From Eukaryota sp. TZLM1-RC (lineage: Eukaryota; Metamonada: BaSk clade), in assembly GCA_040285825.1 (NCBI GenBank), contig JAUPSS010000011.1, forward strand, positions 310,001 to 374,000: a DNA stretch of 64,000 nucleotides, given 5' to 3'. Of the stretch, positions 20,640 to 34,389 are shown piece by piece. The notes below the pieces were generated by a model. It was not told the origin of the DNA. It saw only the letters and a program-made list of their open reading frames with translations, and did no database searches. Numbering within the stretch: position 1 is the stretch's first letter; each line of letters opens with the position of its first letter. Position numbers and translations under genes: made by a program.

Positions 20640-22011
20640 TTGTTATCAAATTCCACATTGTTTTTTCCTTTATCATAGCTAATTTCAAGTCTCAGTGATA
20701 GAAACTTTGGCTATGCATGTATTCCAATGCCGCCACGAGGAAAAATAGTATTCTTTTGGCTGTTTGGGGAACAATCTGAAAAATAATGTGCTCCAAATTA
20801 CACATTGTTTAAAGATTTCCCAACTATGTTTTCTTGCTCATACATGGGCTTTCAGTACTATCAGATACTCAATGGATATGATATCACCTCTTCCAAGTTT
20901 CATGCCAGCCTTGATACAAAAACAAGTGCAATGAGTTGTACTGTACTCCATGACTTGACCCAAAAAGATATCCCCTTAGAAAACCCTGCAATAATTTTTA
21001 TTGGGTCAATTTTTTCCACCCATTTTCATCTTACCTATGCCATTCATTGTATTAGACTTCTTTTACATAGAGATTATCTCTACAAAGAAGGCTGCATCAA
21101 AAGATACAAAATTACGTGCTCTCCATAGTCATTTGGTCCAAGGAGAAAGTCAAAGTGTAAGGTGTTTACCCTTCTGAGAAAACTCAACAGTGTATTGTGA
21201 CTCCGGGTGTACATGATTATCTTCGTCCTTCGCAATTTTCCTTCAATTGCCATCGACAGCCAATTTTGGATTTCCTATCTACATCAGTTTTGTCTATGTT
21301 TTGTTCATTTGTTAACAATATCTTAAGACACAGTCTTGTTGAAATAGATGATCAGTCAACATCGAAATTATTAAGCAATTATTTAGTTTTTGCTGGTTTT
21401 TCAATGAAGAGATTTGATGAGAAAAGTTGTATTTTTACTGCTTGTTGTGAATTCAGCTTCTGACAAATTCATCTCGTTTTTTTACCACTCTAAAAATGGC
21501 CAACTGAATTTTAAATTCAGAACTGATTTCAAACTTTATTGTGTTGACTTAATGATTGTAATGTTGAAATCTTTAATAGCTACACATTCCCTTCCAATTA
21601 CTGCTGGTCTGGGTTCAATATTATATAAAAATAAACTTAACAACTATTCTTTGCTCCATTTTGTATAAAGCTGTTCGAGGCTAAAAAGCATGATGTAGAG
21701 TTAATATGATGATAGTTTCTGAATCTGAATATTAAATCGTGTGACAAGTTAATGGAGAAGGTAGACTAGTGTACCTGTGAAGATCCAAAGTTGTAACGGT
21801 GATGTTAAAAACTAAGTTGTTTTGTAACAGTTTTCATATCAGGTCTTAATAGAAACAAGAGAAATTTAGGTTGTAGAGATTCTGTTAACAAAAGAAAGAC
21901 AATGGAACCAGCATGATGACTATGCTCATTGGAAACCAGTGAGGTTGAAAGAACTGAGAAACACTGGACTATTAGGGATGAGGATACCTTGGGCAGCATA
22001 TTGTATACTTT
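20640..22011. other. Decayed intergenic DNA
   Basis: Contains frames of 70-107 codons (for example 20805-21128 and 21197-21463, plus) without recognised domains. The sequence is AT-rich, with no matches seen to other repeats here except that retroelement A starts at 22012. Probably old mobile-element remains. Confidence 0.35.
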
Positions 22012-25000
22012 ATCCATCCACATCTCTCCACCTTCCCAAACTGCCTGTTGTAGCCCCTATAATTTCTGAAAAAAGCCAACCAATACAGGTCTGCTCTATC
22101 GACAGCATACCCGATCATGTTCCAACAGTGAACGTCCCGGAACCTGTAACAAGACAAGACGTTGCACCTCAGGAAGAACCAACTTCCTCTCAACCCATGG
22201 AAAGTGAAATTGGAGAAGACATTGAGTTGAACGGGCCAGTCGTTGGAGAAACGGCTCCTCCTCAACCCTCAGTAAGAGACTCTTCTTCCGATAGACCTAT
22301 GCGTATTGAGGACCTACAATCCTCAAGAAGAGCTATTGACATGAGCATAGCTAGTAGCCTTCATAGACAGATTGATCCACGGTCTAAGGATATCGACTAT
22401 AAAAGACCTCGATTATCCGCTGATGACCCTATTAACAAAATGTCTATCATAGCTTTTCTTTTAAAATAACAAACTGGGGATAAATACGGGCGAAAGATAG
22501 CTAATAGAAGCTTCGAAGCCCCAGGTCAATCAGATTGGACCAGAGCCTTTATGATAGCTACCCAGCTATTTGGAGAAGGCCAAGCAGAAATAACCCAAGA
22601 TAGGATCAAAGATCTCCCCAAACATATACGCGACGAGATCACCAGGGATACAACACAGCCTTTGGTAAGGATTGATCCAGCTATAACAGATAAGCTCGGA
22701 CCCCCAATCCACCATTATGATTTATTTAGGAGCATGATGATGAGCACTTGCCCCACAGGAATATCCAGCATGATCGACCCTAGCCTTCTATCTAGATGGC
22801 AGAGTCAAGGTTTACTCGGTGTTGATTATACCGACGCCGACGTCATGGTATTTCTGTTAAAAAGAACGCAATTCACATCATATCATGAGGCTTGTACAGC
22901 TCTAATGAAGCCTAGAATAAATTGGAGGAAAAATCCACAATAGGCATGAGGCTGACAACGAGTTTGGTCGTTATGTAGAAGATTTTGGAGACGTTTTGAG
23001 AATGACCACCTACATGACCGACCTAACCATCCCCGATTTAATTAGAGGAAGCAGTGGGTTGATAACCATATCTCCCGCTCTAATAGCCGAGTACTTCCTT
23101 ATGGGTCTGGATAACTTTGCTATATCAAGCGAACTCCTCCCAGTATGGACTAGGGAATCCTTGTGGGACTCACCGAACAGAACAACTCTACTCGATTTGA
23201 TATCGACAACGAGAAGACATTTCCTCGCTTGGTGTTACACAGCAGGAAACAAGCCCACAATGGATGTACTAAGGAACAGGGCTAACGAAGAAGATATTCC
23301 TTTGGGACTCACGGCAATGAGAACTTACTCAAGAGGAGTAACACCATCAGCCCAGGCTCCAACAAAACGAGCAAGACGATCAGGTGGAAAGTCAAGAGGA
23401 ACCCCTCAACACAAATACATCCCTGAAAAGCATGAACGAGAAGGGTCAAAATTCTGTAAATTCTGCAGCAACGTCGAAGGTAACAATCCTGTTGGCCACA
23501 CTGTATTCGAATGCAAAGACCCTCGTTGTGCTAGAAGCAGAGTTCCCAAAGAAGAAAGATTCAGATTAGGAGAACAGGAGGCGCCTGCTAGTAGAGGCAG
23601 TGTAGAAAGGGGCCGAGGTGGCCGTGGTAGACGTGTACATAGATTCAAATTTAGAGGCCGTGGAGGCCGTTATAGAGGCCATAAAGGAAGAGGTCAGTAC
23701 AGACCTATACATAACATAAACACAACAGAGGACATATCATCAAACGCATCCCCTACTGAGTCAAAACCGACCCGTTCGAGTACGGTTCCTCACAGACGGA
23801 TCAACAACAGCAACCGGAACAGCAGGACAGGCAACTTTCCTAATCGGGTACATATCAACGCAATCAATCACAACCAATCAACAACCGATTTAGGAAACCC
23901 AGTCAACAACTTTCCAACAGCTCAACAAAATCTTTTAATTCCTCTACAAATTCACCAAACCAGCTCTGATATCAATAACATTTTTGATATTAATTCTACG
24001 GTTAGTGAAAACCACGTCAGGTCCCAGCGTTCTCCATTTCTAAGACTGGAGATATCAATAAATGATATTAAAATGATTGCGACTATAGATTCGGCTGCGT
24101 TTTTGTTCAGTTATTACTGCAGATTTAGCTGAACAATGCCATATGTCAATCAATAGCAAGGATACTATTAAGTTCTTACCAGCTAATAACGTATCCACAA
24201 AATCGCTAGGGAGTGCAACTGGTATTCTGTCGTTCAACGTAGGAAGCATTGCGCAACAAGTTCACTATAAACATACTCTTCCCATAATCCCGGGTTCGAA
24301 CAAATTATTAATAGGGACAGACATGTTAAAAGCACTTGGGCTTCAGACGGATGATGGTCTTTTCATTAGATTAGACAAAGAACACCGCACTTTGCTAAAT
24401 GCAGAATCAGAATTCGACTCTAGGATCGCTCAACATTCGATTGGGAACTTAGATAACCAATCACCAAGTCCTTCTGATTTTTGAGGAGCAATTAGCAAGA
24501 TCTGGATGTGAGATAAATTTAGATGATAGTAATAATAAATTAAAATTAACGAGTCTACTAAAATTATTCAGCGATGTTTTTAGTGAAACTCCTAATAGAA
24601 AAGGAATCGATTGTAATCCTCTAACAATCCCCTTTAGAGATGAGAATGCTATAGTACATAAACCTGCTAGACGGTTAAATCCCAGCAAAATGGAAATAGC
24701 AAACAAAATATTTGATGAACTGATCGAAATGGGCTATGCAGTTGAATCTAATTATAAATTCAGCTCTCCTATTGTCTTAGTTATATACCCTGACGGCAAA
24801 AAACCCAGGTTAACTGTAGACTTTAGTGGTAAAGATGGAGTTAATGCCCATACGATTTCAGTAGAGCCTAATCTACCTAGGATTAGTGATATATTAGAAT
24901 TTTTGAGTAGAGCAAATTACATCGCCACGCTTGATTTACCAAAAAGCTTTCTGGCAGATGAATGTTGCTGAGAAGGATATTGAGAAAACATCAATCTCAA

Positions 25001-26870
25001 TCCCTGGAAGATCAATTATGTTTAAAAGAGCTTGCTTCGGATTAAAGAACATCCCAGCAGTTTTTCAAAATGTAATGATGGAAATATTCCAAATTGATGG
25101 CGTTTTTATATATATTGATGATATCATAATAGTTGGAACGACTTTCGAAGAATTCTATAAGAGATTACAAAGAGTCCTCCAATGCGCCAGAAATAGACGT
25201 GTAAATATAGGCTTACGTAAATGTAAATTCGTAACATCAAAACACCCTATCGACATTTTAGGAAGTACCTTCCAGGATAAAACTAGATTTATAAGTAAGA
25301 AAAAAATCGAAGCCTTGATGAGAATCCTTAGACCAAAAACAGTAAAAGAAGTTCGCTCATTGGTAGGATCCATCAATTATATTAGAGATTGGCTTCCAGG
25401 TATTTCTGAATTAATTGCTCCAATTAACGAGCTAATTAAAGGAAAACCCAGAATAATTAAATGGACTTGCAAGCATGACGATTACTTAAAACAAATAAAA
25501 GACCTAATAGTAAACCACATGCCCCTTGAATTACCAGCTCCGGGCAAGCGAGTATTGATAAGTACTGACGCTTCAGATGTAGCAGTAGGAGGTGTTATTT
25601 GGCAAGAAATTGAACCCTACTCCCCTGCAGGAACCCCGCTAAATAAAAAGGAAATTGAAACCTTTGTCATTCTATAGTAGATTACTTACAGAAACACAAA
25701 GAAAATGGTCCACCTTACAAAAAGAATTATACGCAATACTTCTGATTTTAACTGAAAGTTGTTTAGAAAGCTACTTGTTAACTAGACATTTAACAATTTT
25801 CACAGATCATAAAAACATTGCATTCCTGGCTACAGCCCCAGAGAAAAATAGAATCGTAAAGAGATGGCTGCCGATACTATCTGAATTCGACTTTGACATA
25901 GTCCACGAACCTGGTGAAGACAACCATTGGGCAGATATGTTATCGAGGAATATTGATTTGGATCAAAACGAGGAAACTCCTTCTATTTGTAGTATAAATA
26001 TACCAGACACTTTACTTTCAAATTACGAGATACCTCCACTAGACGATGATTCTGATTCGGATCTTGAAGACATCCCTTCAATCTCATCTCTAAGTAGACA
26101 CCAAGACCTACCTATTTTTTCTTCTTGGCTGTCTAAGATAAGATCTGAACAACAAATAGCCAAAAACAACAACGACTCTTTTATTTGATAACGCAATTCT
26201 AGATGTAAACACTCAAATTTGGAAAAATAATAAAAACAAAATTTTGATTCCAAAGAGCCTCAGAAAACAGGCACTATTATTAATACATGGTTTGGTTCAA
26301 TCTGGTCACCCCAGCAAAAACGATAGTTTACACAAACTGTCCAAAAGGGATTTCTACTGGCCCAATATGAGAAAGGACCTTATTAATCATGTCAAAAGAT
26401 GCCCAACTTGTCAAAAACGGCTCCAGTTAAAAGATCAAAAACACCTTCCACAGGATCTTTATGGGCAGATCGTCCTTTTGCCAGATTAAATGTCGATACA
26501 ATTGGACCCCTAAATTCTGACAACGAAGGAAATAAATATCTATTAGTATTTGTAGACTCTTTTACTGGATATACAATTTTAGTCCCTCTAAAAGAACTCA
26601 ATGCCTTAGAAACCGCAGATGCCTTGATTTGGAATGTTTGCGCTATCTTTGGCATACCTATGTTAATTCATAGTGATAATGGACCTGAGTTCGCCAATGA
26701 GACTTTCAAAATAGTGTGTAACAGATTAGCGATTGAGATGAGTAACTCAATTCCCCACTATTCAGAAAGTAATGGACTTGTAGAACGTAAACATAGAGAC
26801 GTTCTTCAATGCTTAAGGAAACTATTAATAGATTTCAATGATTACGGAAATTGGTCTACATACGTACCTA
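22012..26870 (+). mobile_element. Ty3/gypsy-type LTR retrotransposon A, segment 1 (5'-truncated host of the nest)
   Basis: Homology to element B starts sharply at ATCCATCCACATCTCTCC (28233 in B), so the 5' LTR and the first about 1.3 kb of gag region are missing. The segment carries late gag, the CCHC zinc knuckle (CKFCSNV...HTVFECKDPRC), an aspartic protease with DSAA, RT with YIDDI, RNase H (STDASD) and the first part of integrase. Compared with B the DNA is very similar, but about eight one-base changes in homopolymers break the frame. It is interrupted at 26870 by element B; A continues at 34064 and 41468. The outer element must be older than B and C. Confidence 0.9.
22018..26870 (+). pseudogene. 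gag-pol frame of retroelement A (broken)
   Basis: Successive frames 21939-22469, 22551-22943, 22996-24132, 24143-24484, 24690-24971, 24931-25677, 25655-26188 and 26244-26884 follow the same order as the single long frame of element C. Breaks are mostly one extra or missing base in A or T runs, for example at about 22930 (A5 instead of A4), 24100 (T5 for T4), 24480 (T5 for T4) and 24945 (A5 for A4). The integrase core is cut by element B after the DDE region. Confidence 0.85.
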
Positions 26871-26950
26871 TGTTGGCGCCCTAAGGCTTATATAATATGA
26901 ATAGAAAATAAATCAGACTTTTTCTTTACTACAATAGACTTTAGGCAACA
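26871..26950 (+). repeat. 5' LTR of element B (80 bp)
   Basis: Starts TGTTGGCGCC and ends TTAGGCAACA, with the terminal TGTTG/CAACA inverted repeat. A TATATAA string at about 26890 could be the promoter. It is identical to 33984-34063. Very short for an LTR. Confidence 0.92.
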
Positions 26951-27027
26951 ATAATTATTGGCCATTTTAAAGTCAAAAGGTATACCATAACTTCAGCATT
27001 AGTGAACATCTTCAGACACTTTACAGC
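26951..27027 (+). promoter_or_regulatory. Leader and possible primer-binding region of element B
   Basis: The bases after the LTR, ATAATTATTGGCC, are shared with element C (minus strand, just below 41387). A tRNA-primed element would normally have TGG directly at the LTR end; here TGGCC begins 8 bases later. The priming mechanism is unclear. Confidence 0.35.
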
Positions 27028-30000
27028 ATGTCAGACATCTCCCAACCAGATATCTCTGACTCTAATCCACCACTTAATATGCAGCAGGTACCAGCGTCAC
27101 ATACACATGATATAGAGGGCAACGAGGCAACGGACCCGGATCCCACCTCCCCCTCCCTTAATGTAGAAGAAGATGAAAGAGTGGACGAGGTCCCTCCATC
27201 TTCAACAACAGAAGAGGTAACGAGAACGGACCCGGCTCCCTCTCCCCTCAGGAAAAAAGAAACAGAAGAGGTAACGAGAACGGACCCGGCTCCCTCTCCC
27301 CTCAGGAAAAAAGAAACAGATGAGGTTACGAGAACGGACCCGGCTCCCTCTCCCCTCAAAGCAATGGAAGAGGCAACGAGAACGGACCTGGCTCCTCTCC
27401 CTCCCAATTCTAGAACCTGTCTCAAAGGGAACGGATGGAGATCCCACCTTAGACACGTCTTCCCCATTAGGAGAATATGAAGAAATTCAATCTCAACTAG
27501 ATGAAATGGAGGGAGAAGACGACTCTTCTGAGGGGTTCTACAAGTTATTAAGAGAGGACGCGGAGGCTTACCTCGAACCAACAGATTTCTGTCTGTTCGA
27601 GCAACTTCCCCCTTTATGGAGTTACGTTCAAAAAAAGAGGCAGAAACGTTGGTTTTCAGACCCTCGGAATGATTGGGGATACCCAAAAGGTATTGGAAAT
27701 TCCCCTCAATGAAAGGAATGAACTCATAAAGGCACTCGATAAATTGAGTAGAGAGACATTCGGGCGTAACGCAGAACGCCGCCCCAGAATCTCTGGAATG
27801 GACAAGAGAATCAATGAATTGATGTCTCTTCCCATCAAAGATAGATTGGATTGGAAGGCCTCCTTCCTAGATCAATACGGCAGGAGAATAAGGTTTCTCT
27901 CCATCGAACAGAGAAGTAGGACCGACTCGGAAGACACCCTACAATCCAAATTGCCTGCCTGGTTTGATCCTAACTTTGATACGGAAATCCATAATTACAC
28001 GGAGCTGACAGAGGGTGCTCCCACATATTTTAGGGAATTTATGGAGCAGGAGGATAGTAGTGAACAAGACAAGCTTGAACCAGTAACCCCTGGTTTGATG
28101 CAGACGCTCTAAATAACATTCATACGGAACGATCAGCTGTATCCACGTATAGGAGCCGTCCTAACAACTACACCCAACAACATGGTAACTCGTTCACAAA
28201 ACAACGAGAGTTTAGACAATGGGTAACGGGAGATCCATCCACATCTCTCCACCTTCCCAAACTGCCTGTTGTAGCCCCTATAATTTCTGAAAAAGCCAAC
28301 CAATACAGGTCTGCTCTATCGACAGCATACCCGATCATGTTCCAACAGTGAACGTCCCGGAACCTGTAACAAGACAAGACGTTGCACCTCAGGAAGAACC
28401 AACTTCCTCTCAACCCATGGAAAGTGAAATTGGAGAAGACATTGAGTTGAACGGGCCAGTCGTTGGAGAAACGGCTCCTCCTCAACCCTCAGTAAGAGAC
28501 TCTTCTTCCGATAGACCTATGCGTATTGAGGACCTACAATCCTCAAGAAGAGCTATTGACATGAGCATAGCTAGTAGCCTTCATAGACAGATTGATCCAC
28601 GGTCTAAGGATATCGACTATAAAAGACCTCGATTATCCGCTGATGACCCTATTAACAAAATGTCTATCATAGCTTTTCTTTTAAAATTTCAAACTTGGGA
28701 TAAATACGGGCGAAAGATAGTTAATAGAAGCTTCGAAGCCCCAGGTCAATCAGATTGGACCAGAGCCTTTATGATAGCTACCCAGCTATTTGGAGAAGGC
28801 CAAGCAGAAATAACCCAAGATAGGATTAAAGATCTCCCCAAACATATACGCGACGAGATCACCAGGGATACAACACAGCCTTTGGTAAGGATTGATCCAG
28901 CTATAACAGATAAGCTCGGACCCCCAATCCACCATTATGATTTATTTAGGAGCATGATGATGAGCACTTGCCCCACAGGAATATCCAGCATGATCGACCC
29001 TAGCCTTCTATCTAGATGGCAGAGTCAAGGTTTACTCGGTGTTGATTATACCGACGCCGACGTCATGGTATTTCTGTTAAAAAGAACGCAATTCACATCA
29101 TATCATGAGGCTTGTACAGCTCTAATGAAGCCTAGAATAAATTGGAGGAAAATCCACAATAGGCATGAGGCTGACAACGAGTTTGGTCGTTATGTAGAAG
29201 ATTTTGGAGACGTCTTGAGAATGACCACCTACATGACCGACCTAACCATCCCCGATTTAATTAGAGGAAGCAGTGGGTTGATAACCATATCTCCCGCTCT
29301 AATAGCCGAGTACTTCCTTATGGGTCTGGATAACTTTGCTATATCAAGCGAACTCCTCCCAGTATGGACTAGGGAATCCTTGTGGGACTCACCGAACAGA
29401 ACAACTCTACTCGATTTGATATCGACAACGAGAAGACATTTCCTCGCTTGGTGTTACACAGCAGGAAACAAGCCCACAATGGATGTACTAAGGAACAGGG
29501 CTAACGAAGAAGATATTCCTTTGGGACTCACGGCAATGAGAACTTACTCAAGAGGAGTAACACCATCAGCCCAGGCTCCAACAAAACGAGCAAGACGATC
29601 AGGTGGAAAGTCAAGAGGAACCCCTCAACACAAATACATCCCTGAAAAGCATGAACGAGAAGGGTCAAAATTCTGTACATTCTGCAGCAACGTCGAAGGT
29701 AACAATCCTGTTGGCCACACTGTATTCGAATGCAAAGATCCTCGTTGTGCTAGAAGCAGAGTTCCCAAAGAAGAAAAGATTCAGATTAGGAGAACAGGAG
29801 GCGCCTGCTAGTAGAGGCAGTGTAGAAAGGGGCCGAGGTGGCCGTGGTAGACGTGTACATAGATTCAAATTTAGAGGCCGTGGAGGCCGTTATAGAGGTC
29901 ATAAAGGAAGAGGTCAGTACAGACCTATACATAACATAAACACAACAGAGGACATATCATCAAACGCATCCCCTACTGAGTCAAAACCGACCCGTTCGAG

Positions 30001-33000
30001 TACGGTTCCTCACAGACGGATCAACAACAGCAACCGGAACAGCAGGACAGGCAACTTTCCTAATCGGGTACATATCAACGCAATCAATCACAACCAATCA
30101 ACAACCGATTTAGGAAACCCAGTCAACAACTTTCCAACAGCTCAACAAAATCTTTTAATTCCTCTACAAATTCACCAAACCAGCTCTGATATCAATAGCA
30201 TTTTTGATATTAATTCTACGGTTAGTGAAAACCACGTCAGGTCCCAGCGTTCTCCATTTCTAAGACTGGAGATATCAATAAATGATATTAAAATGATTGC
30301 GACTATAGATTCGGCTGCGTTTTGTTCAGTTATTACTGCAGATTTAGCTGAACAATGCCATATGTCAATCAATAGCAAGGATACTATTAAGTTCTTACCA
30401 GCTAATAACGTATCCACAAAATCGCTAGGGAGTGCAACTGGTATTCTGTCGTTCAACGTAGGAAGCATTGCGCAACAAGTTCACTATAAACATACTCTTC
30501 CCATAATCCCGGGTTCGAACAAATTATTAATAGGGACAGACATGTTAAAAGCACTTGGGCTTCAGACGGATGATGGTCTTTTCATTAGATTAGACAAAGA
30601 ACACCGCACTTTGCTAAATGCAGAATCAGAATTCGACTCTAGGATCGCTCAACATTCGATTGGGAACTTAGATAACCAATCACCAAGTCCTTCTGATTTT
30701 GAGGAGCAATTAGCAAGATCTGGATGTGAGATAAATTTAGATGATGGTAATAATAAATTAAAATTAACGAGTCTACTAAAATTATTCAGCGATGTTTTTA
30801 GTGAAACTCCTAATAGAAAAGGAATCGATTGTAATCCTCTAACAATCCCCTTTAGAGATGAGAATGCTATAGTACATAAACCTGCTAGACGGTTAAATCC
30901 CAGCAAAATGGAAATAGCAAACAAAATATTTGATGAACTGATCGAAATGGGCTATGCAGTTGAATCTAATTATAAATTCAGCTCTCCTATTGTCTTAGTA
31001 ATATACCCTGACGGCAAAAAACCCAGGTTAACTGGAGACTTTAGTGGTAAAGATGGAGTTAATGCCCATACGATTTCAGTAGAGCCTAATCTACCTAGGA
31101 TTAGTGATATATTAGAATTTTTAAGTAGAGCAGATTACATAGCCACGCTTGATTTACCAAAAGCTTTCTGGCAGATGAATGTAGCTGAAAAGGACATTGA
31201 GAAAACATCAATCTCAATCCCTGGAAGGTCAATTATGTTTAAAAGAGCTTGCTTCGGATTAAAGAATATCCCAGCAGTTTTTCAAAACGTAATGATGGAA
31301 ATATTCCAAATTGATGGCGTTTTCATATACATTGACGATATCATAATAGTTGGAACGACATTCGAAGAATTTTATAAGAGATTACAAAGAGTCCTCCAAT
31401 GCGCCAGAAATAGACGTGTAAATATAGGCTTACGTAAATGTAAATTCGTAACATCAAAACACCCTATCGACATTTTAGGAAGTACCTTCCAGGATAAAAC
31501 TAGATTTATAAGTAAGAAAAAAATCGAAGCCTTGATGAGAATCCCTAGACCAAAAACAGTGAAAGAAGTTCGCTCATTGGTAGGATCCATCAATTATATT
31601 AGAGATTGGCTTCCAGGTATTTCTGAATTAATTGCTCCAATTAACGAGCTAATTAAAGGAAAACCCAGAATAATTAAATGGACTTGCAAGCATGACGATT
31701 ACTTAAAACAAATAAAAAGACCTAATAGTAAACCACATGCCCCTTGAATTACCAGCTCCGGGCAAGCGAGTATTGATAAGTACTGACGCTTCAGATGTAG
31801 CAGTAGGAGGTGTTATTTGGCAAGAAATTGAACCCTACTCCCCTGCAGGAACCCCGCTAAATAAAAGGAAAGTGAAACCTTTGTCATTCTATAGTAGATT
31901 ACTTACAGAAACACAAAGAAAATGGTCCACCTTACAAAAAGAATTATACGCAATACTTCTGATTTTTAACTGAAAGTTGTTTAGAAAGCTACTTGTTAAC
32001 TAGACATTTAACAATTTTCACAGATCATAAAAACATTGCATTCCTGGCTACAGCCCCAGAGAAAAATAGAATTGTAAAGAGATGGCTGCCGATACTATCT
32101 GAATTCGACTTTGACATAGTCCACGAACCTGGTGAAGACAACCATTGGGCAGATATGTTATCGAGGAATATTGATTTGGATCAAAACGAGGAAACTCCTT
32201 CTATTTGTAGTATAAATATACCAGACACTTTACTTTCAAATTACGAGATACCTCCTCTAGACGATGATTCTGATTCGGATCTTGAAGACATCCCTTCAAT
32301 CTCATCTCTAAGTAGACACCAAGACCTACCTATTTTTTCTTCTTGGCTGTCTAAGATAAGATCTGAACAACAAATAGCCAAAAACAACAACGACTCTTTA
32401 TTTGATAACGCAATTCTAGATGTAAACACTCAAATTTGGAAAAATAATAAAAACAAAATTTTGATTCCAAAGAGCCTCAGAAAACAGGCACTATTATTAA
32501 TACATGGTTTGGTTCAATCTGGTCACCCCAGCAAAAACGATAGTTTACACAAACTGTCCAAAAGTGATTTCTACTGGCCCAATATGAGAAAGGACCTTAT
32601 TAATCATGTCAAAAGATGCCCAACTTGTCAAAAAAACGGCTCCAGTTAAAAGATCAAAAACACCTTCCACAGGATCTTTATGGGCAGATCGTCCTTTTGC
32701 CAGATTAAATGTCGATACAATTGGACCCCTAAATTCTGACAACGAAGGAAATAAATATCTATTAGTATTTGTAGACTCTTTTACTGGATATACAATTTTA
32801 GTCCCTCTAAAAGAACTCAATGCCTTAGAAACCGCAGATGCCTTGATTTGGAATGTTTGCGCTATCTTTTGGCATACCTATGTTAATTCATAGTGATAAT
32901 GGACCTGAGTTCGCCAATGAGACTTTCAAAATAGTGTGTAACAGATTAGCGATTGAGATGAGTAACTCAATTCCCCACTATTCAGAAAGTAATGGACTTG

Positions 33001-33836
33001 TAGAACGTAAACATAGAGACGTTCTTCAATGCTTAAGGAAACTATTAATAGATTTCAATGATTACGGAAATTGGTCTACATACGTACCTATATCCCAACT
33101 ATTAATAAATTCTACTAAAAGCAGAAAAACTGGTTTTACCCCATACGAACTCATGTTCGGTTCTTCGATTAGTCCAAGAACAGACCCTGCTAATATATTA
33201 GGAAATTTATCCAAATTTGAAACTAATATCCCTTTATTAGATGACATCAAAATGAAAAACACTCGTCTACAAGAAAAAAGGGAAGAAGCAGAGCGTCACC
33301 AAACATTAAATACTCCGTCTTCAGTAGATAATACTAATTCGTGTTTTATAGTATTTAATATTGGTGACTACGTCTTACGTAAAACCAAGCAAAATAATAA
33401 ATTGCATGGATCTTGGAATGGACCATTTTTAGTTATTGACCTTCCTTCCAAATCCACTTTATTATTGAAGAATCTTACTACTGGCACAGAATTAAAAGCT
33501 GCCAAGAAAGATTGCAAAATCTATAACGCAGAAAATCCACAGGACATTGAATTCCTCAAGGCAGTCGCTGCAGGCGATTCCGAAAAACACGTTATAGAGA
33601 AAATCCTCTCAGAATACCACTCTGATTCAGGTAGTTTCTGTACTGTTCAGTGGTTTGGCGGTGAGACAACAGAAGAGCCACTCCATTCGGTTAGACACTC
33701 AGAAGCTTATAAGTTATTTAGTAAGGATAACAAGAAAATTGGAAAACGTACCATTAGTCGACGACAAGGTACCTCCAATGAGTCTACGCCTTCTAAGAAG
33801 CCTAGACGCAGTAATAGAATTAGGAAGAGGAGCTAA
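27028..33836 (+). pseudogene. gag-pol of element B (frame broken)
   Basis: From ATG at 27028 (SDISQPDIS...). The N-terminal gag part has acidic, Pro-rich repeats with four copies of a TRTDPAPSP-like unit (about 27210-27390). Later parts: capsid-like region (28348-29700), CCHC knuckle (about 29675-29750), Arg/Gly-rich tail, protease with ATIDSAA and LLIGTDML, RT (FSSPIVLV to FIYIDDI), RNase H STDASD, integrase HHCC (HGLVQSGHPSK...CPTCQ), DDE core and a chromodomain-like end. Frame changes lie at about 27450, 27690, 28110-28350, 29775 (extra A), 31720, 31966, 32635 and 32870, most in A or T runs. Confidence 0.88.
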
Positions 33837-33966
33837 TTCTTAGTTTATATCGATTATTTATATTATATTATATTATTTATATTATATCGATTATATGTAT
33901 TTATTATAGTTGTTTTGTTAATTGTATATAGTTTTTATTTCATATTCATATAAGCTGATTTATTTT

Positions 33967-33983
33967 GAAAAGGGAAGAAGCAG
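33967..33983 (+). promoter_or_regulatory. Polypurine tract of element B
   Basis: GAAAAGGGAAGAAGCAG lies directly before the 3' LTR and is all purine but for one base. It is the expected plus-strand primer site. Equivalent tracts precede the 3' LTRs of A (about 42026-42043) and C. Confidence 0.75.
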
Positions 33984-34063
33984 TGTTGGCGCCCTAAGGC
34001 TTATATAATATGAATAGAAAATAAATCAGACTTTTTCTTTACTACAATAGACTTTAGGCAACA
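33984..34063 (+). repeat. 3' LTR of element B (80 bp)
   Basis: Identical to the 5' LTR at 26871-26950. Followed by CCTA, the target duplication, and then by resumed element A. Confidence 0.92.
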
Positions 34064-34389
34064 CCTATATCCCAACTATTAATAAATTCTACTAAAAGCA
34101 GAAAAACTGGTTTTACCCCATACGAACTCATGTTCGGTTCTTCGATTAGTCCAAGAACAGACCCTGCTAATATATTAGGAAATTTATCCAAATTTGAAAC
34201 TAATATCCCTTTATTAGATGACATCAAAATGAAAAACACTCGTCTACAAGAAAAAAGGGAAGAAGCAGAGCGTCACCAAACATTAAATACTCCGTCTTCA
34301 GTAGATAATACTAATTCGTGTTTTATAGTATTTAATATTGGTGACTACATCTTACGTAAAACCAAGCAAAATAATAAATTGCATGGATC
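34064..34389 (+). mobile_element. Retroelement A, segment 2 (between B and C)
   Basis: Continues the integrase C-terminal region of A from the CCTATATCCC point, parallel to 33086-33413 of element B. It ends at GATC, where element C is inserted on the other strand. Confidence 0.9.

Larger units (their letters stand above)
26871..34063 (+). mobile_element. Ty3/gypsy-type LTR retrotransposon B, complete, nested in A
   Basis: 7193 bp bounded by two identical 80-bp LTRs and flanked by a duplicated CCTA (CCTAT if the element starts one base later): left 26867-26870, right 34064-34067. The A sequence is continuous when B and one CCTA are removed. Order: LTR, conserved leader, gag, CCHC, protease, RT, RNase H, integrase, chromodomain-like tail, purine tract, LTR. 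Identical LTRs mean a recent insertion. The frame is broken at several homopolymers, so it is either freshly dead or badly assembled. Confidence 0.93.

Noticed and set aside
27021-27686. 221-codon minus-strand frame rich in Ser, Gly and Val
   Set aside because: Shadow of the repeated acidic Pro-rich gag region of element B; the repeats create an open antisense frame.
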